DNA from: Cerrena zonata
Lineage: Eukaryota; Basidiomycota; Agaricomycetes; Polyporales; Cerrenaceae
Direction of reading: 5' to 3'
DNA length: 64,000 nucleotides
NCBI GenBank assembly: GCA_038087015.1
Contig: JASBNA010000083.1
Coordinates: 62,001-126,000 of the forward strand
In this document: positions 1 through 10,992 of the stretch, one piece after another
Position numbering within the stretch: the first letter of the stretch is position 1
Layout of the letters: each line of letters starts with the position of its first letter
Notes under the pieces: model-generated
The model's input: only the letters and a program-made list of their open reading frames with translations
Told to the model about the DNA's origin: nothing
Database searches by the model: none
Translations under genes and position numbers: made by a program

Positions 1-1381
1 GACTGCTAGGCATATCGGGGTGTGTTGGGGTTGGACTTTGCGTTCGATGTGAGTAGTAGTTATTGGTCCCGTTTGTGTTGCCGTTACCGTTGCTACTGAT
101 GGGTCTGCTTGTGGTGGGAGGAGCGCTAGTGAAGTTACCGAATGGTGAGTCTGCTCTTGTGGGTTCGGAATATTTAGCCTTCGGGAATAGGGTTCGAGGG
201 ACGTGGATTTGGTCTCGACTAGCTTCGAAAGACCGTAGTTCTTCTTCGTCATCGACCTGGTTGATATAACCGTCATACCGAATGGGTACTTTCATTTTAG
301 ATCGAGGTTGGATGTCGTCTTCATGTTCGTATGGATCATGGTTAGCAAATCGTGTTTGTGGACGAGAAGAGGATGAAGGTCGGGAGGCACGAGATTGAGA
401 TCGAGGGGGTGGTTGTTCAGAATACGAGTCGTCGAATTCTGCTTGGAATGTGGAATGACCTATAGGATTGAACGAGGGAAGTTCAAAGTCATCAAGAGTC
501 TCTTCTTCTAGGGGTGATTCGGGTGGTTCAGGAGGTCCAGAAGAGTGTCGACGTCGAGCAGATGTTGAAGGACCAGGACCGGGACTGCTAGTTCGGTAAT
601 CACCTTGTTCACGCATAGTAGAATTAAATATGTCAATGTCCGAAAGCGGTGGTGAATATGTCCGAGGTTGGGAACGTGCACGAGTATGGGTATGACTTTC
701 AGAGTATGTGCGAGGGTGATGGTGTGTATGACTGTGAAGAGTGGTGTCGGAGTCGGCATAGGCAGAAGGGGTGTATGCGCTGCTAGTCCGTGCCGTTCCT
801 GTAGAACGTGTAGATAGTGGTGAAGCGGTACGAGGATTATGGGCATATGATGATCGAGATTTCGAGCTCGAAGCTCTGGGTTCTGGCTCGCGTGTCTCCT
901 TGACCAAGAACATATTATCATCATCCTCTTCTTCTGCAACTTCATATATATCTCTGCTCTCTTCCCATCCTTCTTCCCCTTCCTCCCCTTCCTCCTGGGG
1001 ATCACCTATAGGTAATAGCCCACTCTTCTTCCCAAGCCAACAAAGTAACTCTCCTACAAACACAACCTCATCCCACTCACCCACCGCAAGCTTCCTGGGA
1101 TCAACATCCGAAAGCCCCACAGCCTCCTGAATGACGTCCGATTCCAACACACCCAGAAATATTTTCATCGCTTGGACTTTGTTTATCAAGTCTTTGCTTT
1201 CCCGTATACTTGCGGAGATAGGGAGTCGTGCGCGTAAGATGCATTCCAAGATAGCAAGCAGCAATGAGGGAGTGAGATCTAGGGGAGATTCGACGTAGAT
1301 GGGTAAGTGGAGGTTCTCGAGGAGGTTATTGAGAGAGTTGACGAGGGCTTTGATCTCTGAGCTTTGGGATGGTTCCCCCAT
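1..1381 (-). CDS. Partial protein with DUF5745/CEP95-like N-terminus and disordered tail
   Basis: The frame is open from an ATG at 1379-1381 to the left edge, so the 3' end is missing. The first 100 residues or so form a helical domain (NNLLENLHLPIYVES, then LTPSLLLAILECILRARLP, KVQAMKIFLGVLESD and WDEVVFVGELLCWLGKK). This pattern resembles the DUF5745 domain, a calponin-homology-like fold that I associate with centrosomal CEP95 and basidiomycete relatives; that is from memory. An acidic EEGEEGEEGWEE stretch follows, then a long Ser/Pro/Arg/His-rich tail that looks disordered. The frame stays open upstream to about 1490, so an earlier exon and start are possible. A spindle-pole role would be inference only. 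The gene is divergent from the peroxin gene, with the two starts about 335 bases apart. Confidence 0.65.
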   Translation of the reverse strand, partial: MGEPSQSSEIKALVNSLNNLLENLHLPIYVESPLDLTPSLLLAILECILRARLPISASIRESKDLINKVQAMKIFLGVLESDVIQEAVGLSDVDPRKLAVGEWDEVVFVGELLCWLGKKSGLLPIGDPQEEGEEGEEGWEESRDIYEVAEEEDDDNMFLVKETREPEPRASSSKSRSSYAHNPRTASPLSTRSTGTARTSSAYTPSAYADSDTTLHSHTHHHPRTYSESHTHTRARSQPRTYSPPLSDIDIFNSTMREQGDYRTSSPGPGPSTSARRRHSSGPPEPPESPLEEETLDDFELPSFNPIGHSTFQAEFDDSYSEQPPPRSQSRASRPSSSSRPQTRFANHDPYEHEDDIQPRSKMKVPIRYDGYINQVDDEEELRSFEASRDQIHVPRTLFPKAKYSEPTRADSPFGNFTSAPPTTSRPISSNGNGNTNGTNNYYSHRTQSPTPTHPDMPSS

Positions 1382-1715
1382 GGGGTCGTCGAGTTTGCGG
1401 GTGCCGATATCGAGGCAAGAGGACAATGCAGAATCGACGAGAGTGGTTTCCCGAGACGCGTTCAGGGAGTCGGCAATGGCCGAGCTCTGACCTCACGCGT
1501 AGGACCCTGCAAGCAATCACAAGCCTTGGCTTGCACTACAACTGTCATCATCTACGTCCTCTGCTTCATCCTCGGAATGGTCTTGTATTGACACGATTGA
1601 CAAACCTAACTCTGCTCTTACTGCCCTGACGGTTAGCGGTGTATTTGCAAAACACCAGCACCAGTCTCCCCTCTTGCTGTGACCTGCCCCTTGTCCTCTA
1701 TCGTCTTCCCGAATA

Positions 1716-3411
1716 ATGGCAACATTACAATATGTCGAAATACCTCTGTCGGCGACTAGGCTAGAATCCTCCGAACCTTCAGAGGACATTCGCCCCGCAC
1801 CCAAGATAGTCACTAATCTTCCGCATCCTGAGAAAGCCGTCGGACATCTGACCACTTCTACCGCCCAACCCCATTCTCCAACAGGCACAAAGAACGCATC
1901 AGGTTTTAACTTTCAACAAATACTGCTATCCTCTGCGCTTCCCATTCCTACGAATGCCCCAACTAGCCCGAGGGCTCCCGCAGGGAAGGGTGTACCGAGG
2001 CTCTTGACTACTAGGGATCCTTTGTCTATTCCGATTACTACTGTGAATTTTAGAAGGTTTGTGTCGAAGATGGGACCATATTTTTGGTTTATGGATAGGG
2101 TGGAAGAGATTATTTTGTGGAAGAAGGGGTGGCAGTATACCGCAGTGTGGATGGCGGCGTACGCATTCTTCTGTATGTTCATCTCAGGTCTGCGTGTATT
2201 TTACAGTACTCATCATATTTGAAGGTTATTTCCCTCGATTGATTCTGTTACTTCCTCTGGTCATATTATTGTCCATAATCATGGTGACCGACCCATACCT
2301 CAAGCAACCTGAGTCTGCGAGTAACGATGACCTCTCGTTGGGCGTTACTTTCCCACCGCCTCCACCATCTCAGACTGGTGAAGGTTCCGTTGACTGGCTA
2401 GCAAATCTGCAGGCTATTCAGAACCTCATGGGGTCGTTGTACGTATGCCCAACCATCATCCTTGTATTTTTACCAACTGTTTGAAATTCACAGTTCCGAC
2501 GCAAACGAACTCATGCTCCCGTACCTACCACATCTAAATCACTCCTCCCCATACACACCAATCATCTTCACGCTCCTCCTAACTACACTCGTCATCCTCA
2601 TACCTATCATCAATATCCTCCCTCTCCGCATCACCTGCCTCTCCCTCGGTCTCTTCCCATTCTTCCTCACCCACCCATTCACTCGTTCCACACTACTTCC
2701 CCTCCTCTTCCTCACTCTCCGACCACACCTCAAACGTATACGCACTCTGATAATGAGAGTGGTGGACGATGATAGACTGGAAGATAAACATTGGGTCACA
2801 GAGATGCAAGAAGTTGAATTGTGGGAGAATGAACGCTGGACTCCTTCGGCGAGTGGGACGACTAGCCCGACAGAGGCCGATGGTACGATGTTGCTTGACG
2901 TGGGATGGAGTAAGGGGAATTTGAAACCTGGGGATAGGAAAGGGTGGACTAGGGGGAGAGATGGGTGGAGTGCTGTTGCGGAGGACGGGGCTGGGGATGT
3001 CAGGTCAGTAATTTTCATTTTCTGTCTGCCTTCCTATCGCGTTATATATTTCAGTTACTGACCGATCTTCCTTCTTGCCACTACCAATTTGTATGCAGTA
3101 GCAACCTGACGTTCTCCCTCTCACCTGGTTGGCTCTTTGTCGAAACTGAAGATTGGAGACCTGACCTTGAAGGGACGTGGATTCCTTCTGTTGGCGCTGA
3201 TGATGGTACGATTGCTCTAATCCATCCTTCTAACAAACATGCATACTGACATGTAAATTGTGAATTAACAGCTGGATGGGTATACACGAATGATACGTGG
3301 ATGGAACCTCATTCTATTCCTCTAGATGAATGGCGAGCTGCTAGCACGATGACGAGGAGACGGAGGTGGACTAGGAGGATCTATTTTGATCCTAAAGCTG
3401 CGACGTCGTAG
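1716..3411 (+). CDS. Pex24/Pex28-32-type peroxisomal membrane peroxin with dysferlin-like domain
   Basis: Five exons fit (1716-2172, 2225-2438, 2494-3003, 3099-3205, 3272-3411) and give 475 residues. The N-terminus is polar. It is followed by the VSKMGPYFWFMDRVEEIILW motif and two hydrophobic blocks (FPRLILLLPLVILLSIIM and the IIFTLLLTTLVILIPIINIL stretch). The C-terminal half has dysferlin-type motifs: ELWENERWTP, WLFVETEDWRPDLEGTW, GWVYTNDTW and a closing RRRRWTRRIYFDP. Proteins of this type sit in the peroxisome or ER membrane and control peroxisome size, number and ER contact. The starting ATG is the first in frame and lies downstream of the divergent gene. The order of membrane segment then DysF repeats matches the family. 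Which yeast paralogue it corresponds to cannot be decided here. Confidence 0.88.
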
Positions 3412-4167
3412 TGGTGACTTGCAATCCTCACTACTTGCATTGTTTTTATAGTTACAGTATATTACACTGCCCAATCTTTCATGCGCAAGTTCCTGCTAAA
3501 GGCTATGGGAAAACACGCAAGAATAGCACATCTCCACCAGGTAAGTATTGAGTACATCAATAGTCTAGCCAGAGATTGGGTTTCCAGGTCATGTCATTCC
3601 TATTATCTGCGATGTGACTAGAAAACAATAGTCAGTATTTGGGTCTACTAACACGTCTGAGTCAATGATAACGAAGGGGAACCTCAGCAACAAGTTCAAA
3701 TCTCCAGAGTAAATTTATCAGATGGAATTTCACAAAATATCATCGAGCTCAAGCTATGAGATGTAACACACCTTGATGAGTCGACCGTGACAGAGGATTG
3801 AACAGGGTTTTCGAAGTGCTATGATAGTCCTTGACGATGACAGCAATAGTAATTACGGTTGCAGTTCAAGGGTACCGTCACGGTGCTCTAAAGAAGATGA
3901 TGTGACGTCACAGACACGATCACGTGGTGACATCTCTTCGCACGGTTGGAACTGCAGTCTGAATCTGAATGAATGGATCTCAGTCGTCAAAACCAAGTTC
4001 CCAATTGCTTCCATCCCTTCAGTAAGCACATAGTTAATTCCATCACTAGAAGTAATGCATAATGAACACTACTGGCAGAGGAGTATACCCAAACGTTACC
4101 TAGGATATCGTGCAAGAGATACCCTAACCTTCAAGAACGCGACACAATCAACTCGGTATAATACAAC
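3412..4167. other. Intergenic region, peroxin to kinesin
   Basis: This holds the peroxin 3' region and the kinesin promoter. Short open frames are present but none has intron-consistent extension or recognisable composition. No repeat or RNA gene was seen. Confidence 0.5.
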
Positions 4168-7118
4168 ATGTCGGTACCACCAACACCCACAACGAGTAGG
4201 CTGGCCCGTCCAGTCTCATTTACGCCTAAACGACCAATTTCCTCTTCGTTCTCAAGTACAAGTACTTCAGACCTTTCACGAACCACTACACCGAGTGTCC
4301 CCAGCAGTACAAAGAAATTCAAAGCAACTATTTCAGCAGAATCCAAGACGCGTGTAAACACTGCAGCCAATGGTCGTCCGAAATCCTCTCTGTTGTCTTC
4401 TCCGAAGAAGTCTACGTTTGATAGACCTAAGACTCCGAGCACGCCCAGAAGGGATGCCAGCCCCATGGACAGCCCCATGCTGAGCGAGATGGACGTCAGC
4501 AGGATAGACCCCGAAGAGGCATTGGTGGATTTCGAAACAGTCGATGCAGGAGATATCTCTGTGGAGATTGTTGAGGATATGTTGAAGGACTATAACTACG
4601 GAGGCGAGGACAAGGTCCTGGTTTCAATTAGGTTTGCTTGAAATCTTATGATTATAGCTTCCATTTCGATCTGAACTAACTTCGATTTTGTTTCTTTATT
4701 ACAGGATTCGCCCGACAGATGCGCCGTCTGTATGGGACCATACGAATAGTCGTATTAAACTAGATCAAGCAACCGGCAAGGCTTCACAGGAATTCAACTT
4801 CGACGAAATTCTGACAGGCTCAGAGAACAAGCCTGTTTATAATGCCGTTGCTCGCAGCCACGTCTGTGCAGCCATGGAAGGCTACAACGCTGTTGTTTTT
4901 GCCTATGGTCAAACTGCTAGTGGAAAGACATTCACATTGGTACGTCTGGGATCTCAACGAAACTAATGACACAAAGATATTTATGCGCTTCCTGAATACT
5001 ATAGAGTGGTGACGAAGACGAGCCTGGTATTATTCCGCGCGCTATGAAAGACATCTTCGCCTTTATCCGTCGAACCCCTACCCGAGAATACCTCTTACGT
5101 TGCTCCTATCTCGAAATCTACAACGAGACCATTCATGATCTCTCGCGCCAGCCACTACCACCTGCCCAACCAGTCCAAATCACGGAACAGGTCCCAACGT
5201 TGTTCTCACTCCACTCAGAGAGGAGGTAGTAACGAGTTTGAAGAGTGTAAGAGAGGTATTGGATCGAGGTTGGGCGAATAGGAGGACAGCAACTACTGAC
5301 TGGAACGAGAGGAGTAGTCGAAGTCATAGTGTGTTCAGAGTGGTGATCGAGAGTAGGGAAAGAGGCTCCGGCTCTGATGGAAGAGCTACTCCCAGTGGAA
5401 GGCACACTCCTGGATTTAGGCCAACTACACCTGGAGGGACACGACTACAAGCCAAGGATGGTCGGAGTGTTCAAACTTCTGTATTGGTTAGTGAATTTTC
5501 CTTTCTAATTTCGTCGCTGTCTGACCCTGGTTCTTCAGAGTTTGATCGATTTGGCTGGTTCTGAAAAGGCCACGTCGGATAAAGACAGGACTCGTGAAGG
5601 AAAGTACATCAATACCAGGTTTGTCGCACATCTACTATGTTTCATATATACTCTCTAAAATATTTCATTTGGACCAGTCTTCTCACCCTTGGCACCGTCA
5701 TCTCCACCCTCGCCGAAAACTCCTCAAAACGCAAAACGTAGATTATAGTTCTCTTCCTCTATTTTCCAGACTAATCCCTCTTCTCCTACAGCGATCATGT
5801 CCCATTCCGAAACTCCAAACTCACTCGGATGCTCCAACCTTCCCTCTCCGGCGATGCACGTATTTCCGTTGTCTGTACTATCAACCCGAGTAAGGACTCG
5901 ATTGCGGAATCCACAAGTACTTTACTCTTTGCCCAACGCATTAAGAAGGTTCAGGTAAGTTTATCGATTGTGTCATAGGAAAGATCATCAATTAATTGTT
6001 TTGATTTCATGGTAGCTTAATGCGAAGAAGAAAGAGATTGTGGATACCGAAGCATTACTTCAACGCTACAAGAAGGAAATTGAGGAACTCAAGGAAAGAC
6101 TTGCTGAGCGCGAGGCTGACATGCCTGTTCGCTCCCGTAGGTTATCCGCTCGTGAGGTACGTATCTTTTCTACGATTCGAGTCTATGAATAACCATTTAT
6201 TTAATCCGGTTCTATTTTAGCAATTGGATGAATCGAGAGCCATGAACGACCTCAACGCTCGTATCCGCCAACTGACCAAACTCATCTTGACCAGTCAAAC
6301 CGTCGACGAAACGAAAGGAGATGAATCACGTCCCGCAAGTCCTTCGAAGGTCAACTTTGACATGTCTCCTTATCAGTTGCAACAAGAGCTCCTCGCCGCC
6401 AGACGTCAAATTGATAGCCAGGAAAACCAAATCCTCTCACTCGAAGCTGCCCTTCTTGCTCGTCCTGTTATACCGCCTGATGCACCAGAAAATGAGAAGG
6501 ATAAGCTTCTCAATGAACAAGCGAAGACTATTAGAGAGCTGGAGATTGTGGTCAAAGGGTACGAAGATAATCTCGGTGAGCCGTTACGGAAGGTTCAGGA
6601 GGATGTCGAGAGAGAGTGGGCCGTGAAGGTCGAGAAAGAGGTCAAGTTGCGAGAGGAGAAGGAGGCGTGGGCTGACGAGCTGGTCAAACAGCTTGACAGA
6701 GAGCGAAAGGCGAGTGTTAAATCTTTCTGAAATAGAGTTAAGAATTCATTCTGAGTTGTATTCGACTTAGGCCCGAGTGAAGCTCGAAGAAGAGCGACAA
6801 GCCTTAGCGGCTTTCGTCTCCAAATTCGATGCCCTAGGCCTCGGAAGTAACCTCACCAAACTTCCTCCTCCGTCGGCAACATCAATATTCGCCGAACGTC
6901 ACCAACACCGTATGCACACCCTCGATCCTATCGTTGAGACTGAATCTCCTATCAGATTAAACAGCGTGACCGGACCCAGCCTGCTAGAAGAGGAATGGGA
7001 TGCTGTCGAGGACGTGAGTTTTGAGATAGAAAAACTCGGCAAGGGTAGTAGTAAATTCCTTTCCTCTCATAGTCCCGTCCGAGAGGTGTTTGGAGACAAG
7101 GAGAACATTCCTCTCTAA
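4168..7118 (+). CDS. Kinesin-7-type motor protein (Kip2/Tea2/CENP-E-like), with one apparent frameshift
   Basis: Nine exons (4168-4631, 4705-4939, 5005-5486, 5539-5618, 5678-5737, 5792-5954, 6016-6156, 6221-6709, 6771-7118) encode about 820 residues. A Ser/Thr/Pro-rich N-terminus precedes the motor core: VLVSIRIRP, P-loop GQTASGKT, switch [10 protein letters not shown], switch [30 protein letters not shown] neck and coiled-coil tail follow. It should walk on microtubules; in fungi this class sets plus-end dynamics and polarity. The summed exons total 2462 bases, one short of a multiple of three. Near 5140-5180 the frame must change to reach [16 protein letters not shown], which the family expects. 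This could be a real mutation or an assembly error. Intron 8 appears to use a GC donor (AAG|GCGAGT at 6710). Confidence 0.9.
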
Positions 7119-7769
7119 TTGCATTCTCGAGACTCCCTCTCCATTGTCTCACTACTCATTTTATTCACTACATATCATTGTTATGCTCCACCATCTTTCC
7201 CTCTGTCGTATGCTCCTCATCTTGTTTTCTTTGCTTTGCTACATCTAGTACTTGCTATGGATTCTGTACATTAAACGTAGTCTTTGCATAGTTGTGTTTG
7301 TTGACTCTGGAAGTCGGTCGCGCGATGAATCAAATATTTCCTGGAATGATGACATGTGCAGTATTGTGTATACAGTAGAAATATCACAGTTTCAACGATG
7401 ATCGATGAGTACTGAGTACTGAGTTATGAATTGTCAGGATATACACTTTGACCCTTAAGTAAGTACTAAGTTATAGTGACCCCGCGAAGTCGAAGGCGGA
7501 TTATCTCAGATGAAAACAGAAACGACCCTAAGCCTTCAGTACAACGCATCCCGTATCCAACGTCAAACTCCAAAGCTCTTAATAATCCTGACAATCACTG
7601 CGTTTGAAGAAAACATTTATCGTTCGACGTTCAACGTCTAAAGAATTTGAATCTTATTTTGCATTTCAACGAACATAGTACTGGTTGGCAGTCCGATGAG
7701 AGACAATACGGTACAGTCTGCTGTAAACCGGGCCTAGGCATCCCCTAGCAGTGTTTCTAAGGGTAAAGG
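7119..7769. other. Intergenic region after kinesin
   Basis: AT-rich 3' flank of the kinesin gene followed by unique sequence up to the inverted-repeat arm. I see no gene, RNA or repeat here. Confidence 0.5.
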
Positions 7770-9010
7770 AATTAACGACAACTGAGTCTTGACGATTTCT
7801 AGTGTTCTGTGTAAGCAGGGTGCTGTACGAAGCATAGATCGCGTTGACATACCTTGGTGGGGATCGTAGAATGGTAGACGTACGGTACAGTGAGTTGCAA
7901 ATCGATAGCCAGCTTCTACCTCGCAGCGATTAGACAGGTCGACGTATGTCGCGGCCATCCGACAACCCCGAAAGGACCGAAAGACCACGGCACTTATCGC
8001 GCACTGGCTGTTCACTCAGGATCTGTCTATCGACTTACAATTCACTGTGATGGCGGGTGCGACATTTCCAGTTGTGTCTGTTCAAAAGTTGATGTAAGCT
8101 TCTCATTGTTGCAGGCGATGTCAAGCAAACAAACATACCTGATGCAGAGCGATAGACCGCGTAGTAACTACGGCTGCTGCTCTTCGTGGTTCATGGTTTA
8201 TGGTTTTTGCCAGTGGTGCGGCTTGGGCGCTCTGTACATGGCTGACCTCCGTCTCGCAAGTGGGGATATGGAGGAGGCTATAACACCAAGTCAGCAAGAA
8301 CCCCACAATATGACACACCAAGACGTACTCGGAGTAGCTTCGACAGCGCTGTAGCGTATACGAGCTGCGGGAACATACAGTGTCCCGCTCGACTCTAGCG
8401 GGCGTGTGGATCCATGATTGCGGTAGGCGGGATCGGAGTCATTGAGGTCGACTCATATAGTATCAGCGGGTGTTCTAAGCTGACATGGTCATGGATTCGG
8501 TCTGGTGGGTAGACACTGGTAGCTGGCGGGTCAGCCGAATATCACGAAACTGAACTTCAACTCTATGCTTACTGAAAAAGGGGGTAACTGAGCTGTTCCC
8601 GTCTTTATAGCGGGTGGGTTGGTTGGTTGGTTGGTTGGTTGATGAGGAGTATGTGTGACGCAATTCGACCATAGGTGACTATAGTCAAGATAGATAATGT
8701 TGATGAGTAAAGCTTAGATGAGGAGGGGTACAGTTCGAGAGTAGGACAACTCCGCTTGTTGAGGCTGGAGAGTTCTGATGGTGATGGTGGTGGTAGTGGG
8801 TCAAGATGAGGAAAGGGAGAAGGTGACGGGTGGCGGGCTCTTATGTGTTTCTAAAACGGAGGTTGGTTCGAAATGTCAAAACCACGTGCGACTTTATCCT
8901 GACACTCCAACCTTCGACCTCGCAGCTAGGGGGTGCGTCGGACAGGTCTCGGATAGTTATAAAGAGACCAGGGCTACAATGTCGGCAAAAATATTGGAGG
9001 ATATGCAAAG
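7770..9010 (-). repeat. Tail element, copy A (three-copy spliced-looking family)
   Basis: Copy A of an element also present at 28365-29535 (B) and 32455-33540 (C). On the minus strand it begins near the conserved GACATTTCGAACCA box and a TATA-like ACATAAGAG. It then shows a donor-like GTAAGCAT near 8565, a very conserved block (GCAGCAGCCGTAGTTACTAC), another GTATGT donor, and an end near GGTATGTCAAC. No reading frame is kept across the three copies because of small indels. Copy A adjoins the 3' end of F-box-like copy 1. Confidence 0.75.
8617..8640. repeat. (GGTT)6 microsatellite
   Basis: Six perfect GGTT units inside tail copy A. Copies B and C lack this array at the matching place, so the expansion is specific to copy A. 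Confidence 0.9.
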
Positions 9011-9213
9011 AAAATAAATTTATACTAAAATGGCAGGAAAATGCGAGTGAAGGATGTCAAGTAGTTGAATCAGAGTTCTCTCGGCAAGCACATGACGAGG
9101 CAGGATGAGGCCTCAAGATAAACGACAACCTTGGCAGCCTTGAGTGTATTTGAGTGATATGTATGACAGCCCGCATCACCGAAGCACTCGTCGTAATCTC
9201 GACATCCCAACTC

Positions 9214-10962
9214 TCATTTCTGTATCACTCGGTCCACAAGACTTGATAGCCTCTCAACCGTGTCCTCGCTGACCAAGGCAAGCAGATTGCGATCGATGGC
9301 AAGGGTTTCTAGCTTAGGTGTAGGGGCCTGTCGGATCGACAACGATTTCGTGAGATTATCCAACAGAAGCAGGGGGAGCTTTTCAGGTTTCCGGTCGTTG
9401 TTCCACACAATATCTAGTTCCGTTAGATGATGGGAGTCTAGAATTGTGGGCAGTAGCTTAGCCATGGCAAAGACCGAAGTTTCGTCTGGTTTCGTTCTCC
9501 GTGGGCCATTTAGGACCATCTGTATCGACCGAATGTTTGGAAGGTGGGAGATGAGTGCAGGCCAGATGAGGTCTGCATAGACGGGCATGGATATGTCCTC
9601 GACTACAATAAGATGTTGTGCACTTGATATCATGGTACGGAACCCGTATATCAGATTGTTGTGCGCCTCAGCAAAAGATGTCAGCTGGGTCTTGTAATCA
9701 TATTCAAAGTGAGAGAATTGGACCCGAAAAACTGGGATTTCCTGATCATGTCCTCGGCCGCTCATACCACAAAAGTCTGCTCTCATAGTATCGGAATCCA
9801 ATCCATACAACAATGATGAGCAAGTCATAATGTGGGGTCCGGGAGAGTTGGACGACTTTGGCTGGATAACGGCCCGCACAGCACGAGAGAGGGTCGCTAG
9901 GTCTTTGTTTTCGGAGGTGTGCACAGCATATGTTATGTATACATCGACGGATACCGCACTGAGGGGTAAATTCAAAAAATCGACCACTCCCCTCAGGGTG
10001 CCCCGAAGCCGAAGTATAGTTAGCAAAGGGAGGGTTTCAGGAGGAAGGCGTGACGGAGATGCTAGTGACCATGAGGAGTAGCTCGATGGACGTAAACCTT
10101 GAAAATCTAGTACGACGAGGGCTTTCAATGTTGAAAGACAAACACCTAGTTCTTCTAATGAAAATCCACATGACGTTCCAGAGTGGTCAACCTGGAGGGT
10201 TGTTAACGTTGACGGAATTGGCAACCTGATCCATACCGGACCCAGTGTGCCGAGATGACTTGTCAGAACACGGAGTTTCGGCATGTTTCTGAGCACGTCT
10301 ATCACGGTCTTTTGGGAGGGGTTGTTGACTATAGAAGTGTCTACGCGCCATTTCAGGCAGATTGTATTGGGACACGGTGGCCAGACAAAATGACTAGGAG
10401 GGGTTGGTATATCGAGAGATTTAGCACGAGATAGAAGAGGGGAGACTGTCTTCCAAGAGTCAAGACATGATTCACCGATACCGCCGATGCGAATTGTGAG
10501 CGGCGTGGACGCAGAAAGACGATGGCTTCTTCCAGGTGCTGGGAATCTCTGACCGGAAAGTCTGATGTAAGAAAATAGTGTCGAGTGTGACATGATGACC
10601 TCTCTCCAGTACCGACAAACATGAGTTGCTTTAATCCACGAGTAGGGGCCACTATAATATTCTTTGTGGGTGAAACACTCGTATACAAGGTTTAAGAACA
10701 CTTCAGCCAGTACTTCTGGTGGCCAAACCGAGTGTATTCTTGGAACGAGGAAGTTGCGACGAGTTTGGATCGTAGCGATGATACGACGATGTTTGACAAT
10801 ACGTCTTTCCAGATCTTCGACAATCTTCTGCTGTTCTATGATAAGATCATTGAGCTTCTCCTCGTCCTGGATTCTACCCAGAGTAGAACGAAGACTGTCA
10901 TCCAGTTCGTCCTCCAGTTCATTGCTTTGAATATAATATGATGAATTACCGTCAAGTTGCAT
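9214..10962 (-). CDS. F-box-like leucine-rich protein, copy 1 (582 aa)
   Basis: A single uninterrupted frame of 582 residues. Residues 10-60 are a charged coiled coil (LGRIQDEEKLNDLIIEQQ). The F-box-like core follows (PRIHSVWPPEVLAEVFLN, then ATHVCRYWREVIMSH). The rest is a leucine-rich series of irregular repeats (LPLLTILRLRG, LPNIRSIQMVLNG). This order is the common Agaricomycete F-box family; such proteins usually bind Skp1 as substrate adaptors of SCF ubiquitin ligases. It is close to identical with copy 2 at 30423-32174. Residues near 132-150 are read in a shifted frame relative to copy 2 (RLSGQRFPAPGRSHR against NYPVRDSQHLEEAIR) because of one inserted and one deleted base that cancel. 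An alternative spliced start (MDSISR, then exon 2 at NELEDELDD) is possible. Confidence 0.85.
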   Translation of the reverse strand: MQLDGNSSYYIQSNELEDELDDSLRSTLGRIQDEEKLNDLIIEQQKIVEDLERRIVKHRRIIATIQTRRNFLVPRIHSVWPPEVLAEVFLNLVYECFTHKEYYSGPYSWIKATHVCRYWREVIMSHSTLFSYIRLSGQRFPAPGRSHRLSASTPLTIRIGGIGESCLDSWKTVSPLLSRAKSLDIPTPPSHFVWPPCPNTICLKWRVDTSIVNNPSQKTVIDVLRNMPKLRVLTSHLGTLGPVWIRLPIPSTLTTLQVDHSGTSCGFSLEELGVCLSTLKALVVLDFQGLRPSSYSSWSLASPSRLPPETLPLLTILRLRGTLRGVVDFLNLPLSAVSVDVYITYAVHTSENKDLATLSRAVRAVIQPKSSNSPGPHIMTCSSLLYGLDSDTMRADFCGMSGRGHDQEIPVFRVQFSHFEYDYKTQLTSFAEAHNNLIYGFRTMISSAQHLIVVEDISMPVYADLIWPALISHLPNIRSIQMVLNGPRRTKPDETSVFAMAKLLPTILDSHHLTELDIVWNNDRKPEKLPLLLLDNLTKSLSIRQAPTPKLETLAIDRNLLALVSEDTVERLSSLVDRVIQK

Positions 10963-10992
10963 AAATAGGAAAGAACATACATGCGTGAAATA

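Noticed and set aside
508..1005. 165-codon minus-strand frame
   Set aside because: It overlaps the DUF5745-like gene on the same strand in a different frame and has low-complexity His/Leu composition; the frame containing KETREPEPRASSSKS is continuous with the conserved domain.
1517..1888. 123-codon minus-strand frame overlapping the peroxin start
   Set aside because: Largely antisense to exon 1 of the peroxin gene, with no family signal; considered as a 5' exon of the leftmost gene but no clean splice to that gene was found.
8121..8354. Small ORFs inside the tail element (for example HEPRRAAAVVTTRSIAL)
   Set aside because: The nucleotide block is conserved in all copies in every frame, and flanking indels shift the frames between copies, so coding is not supported.
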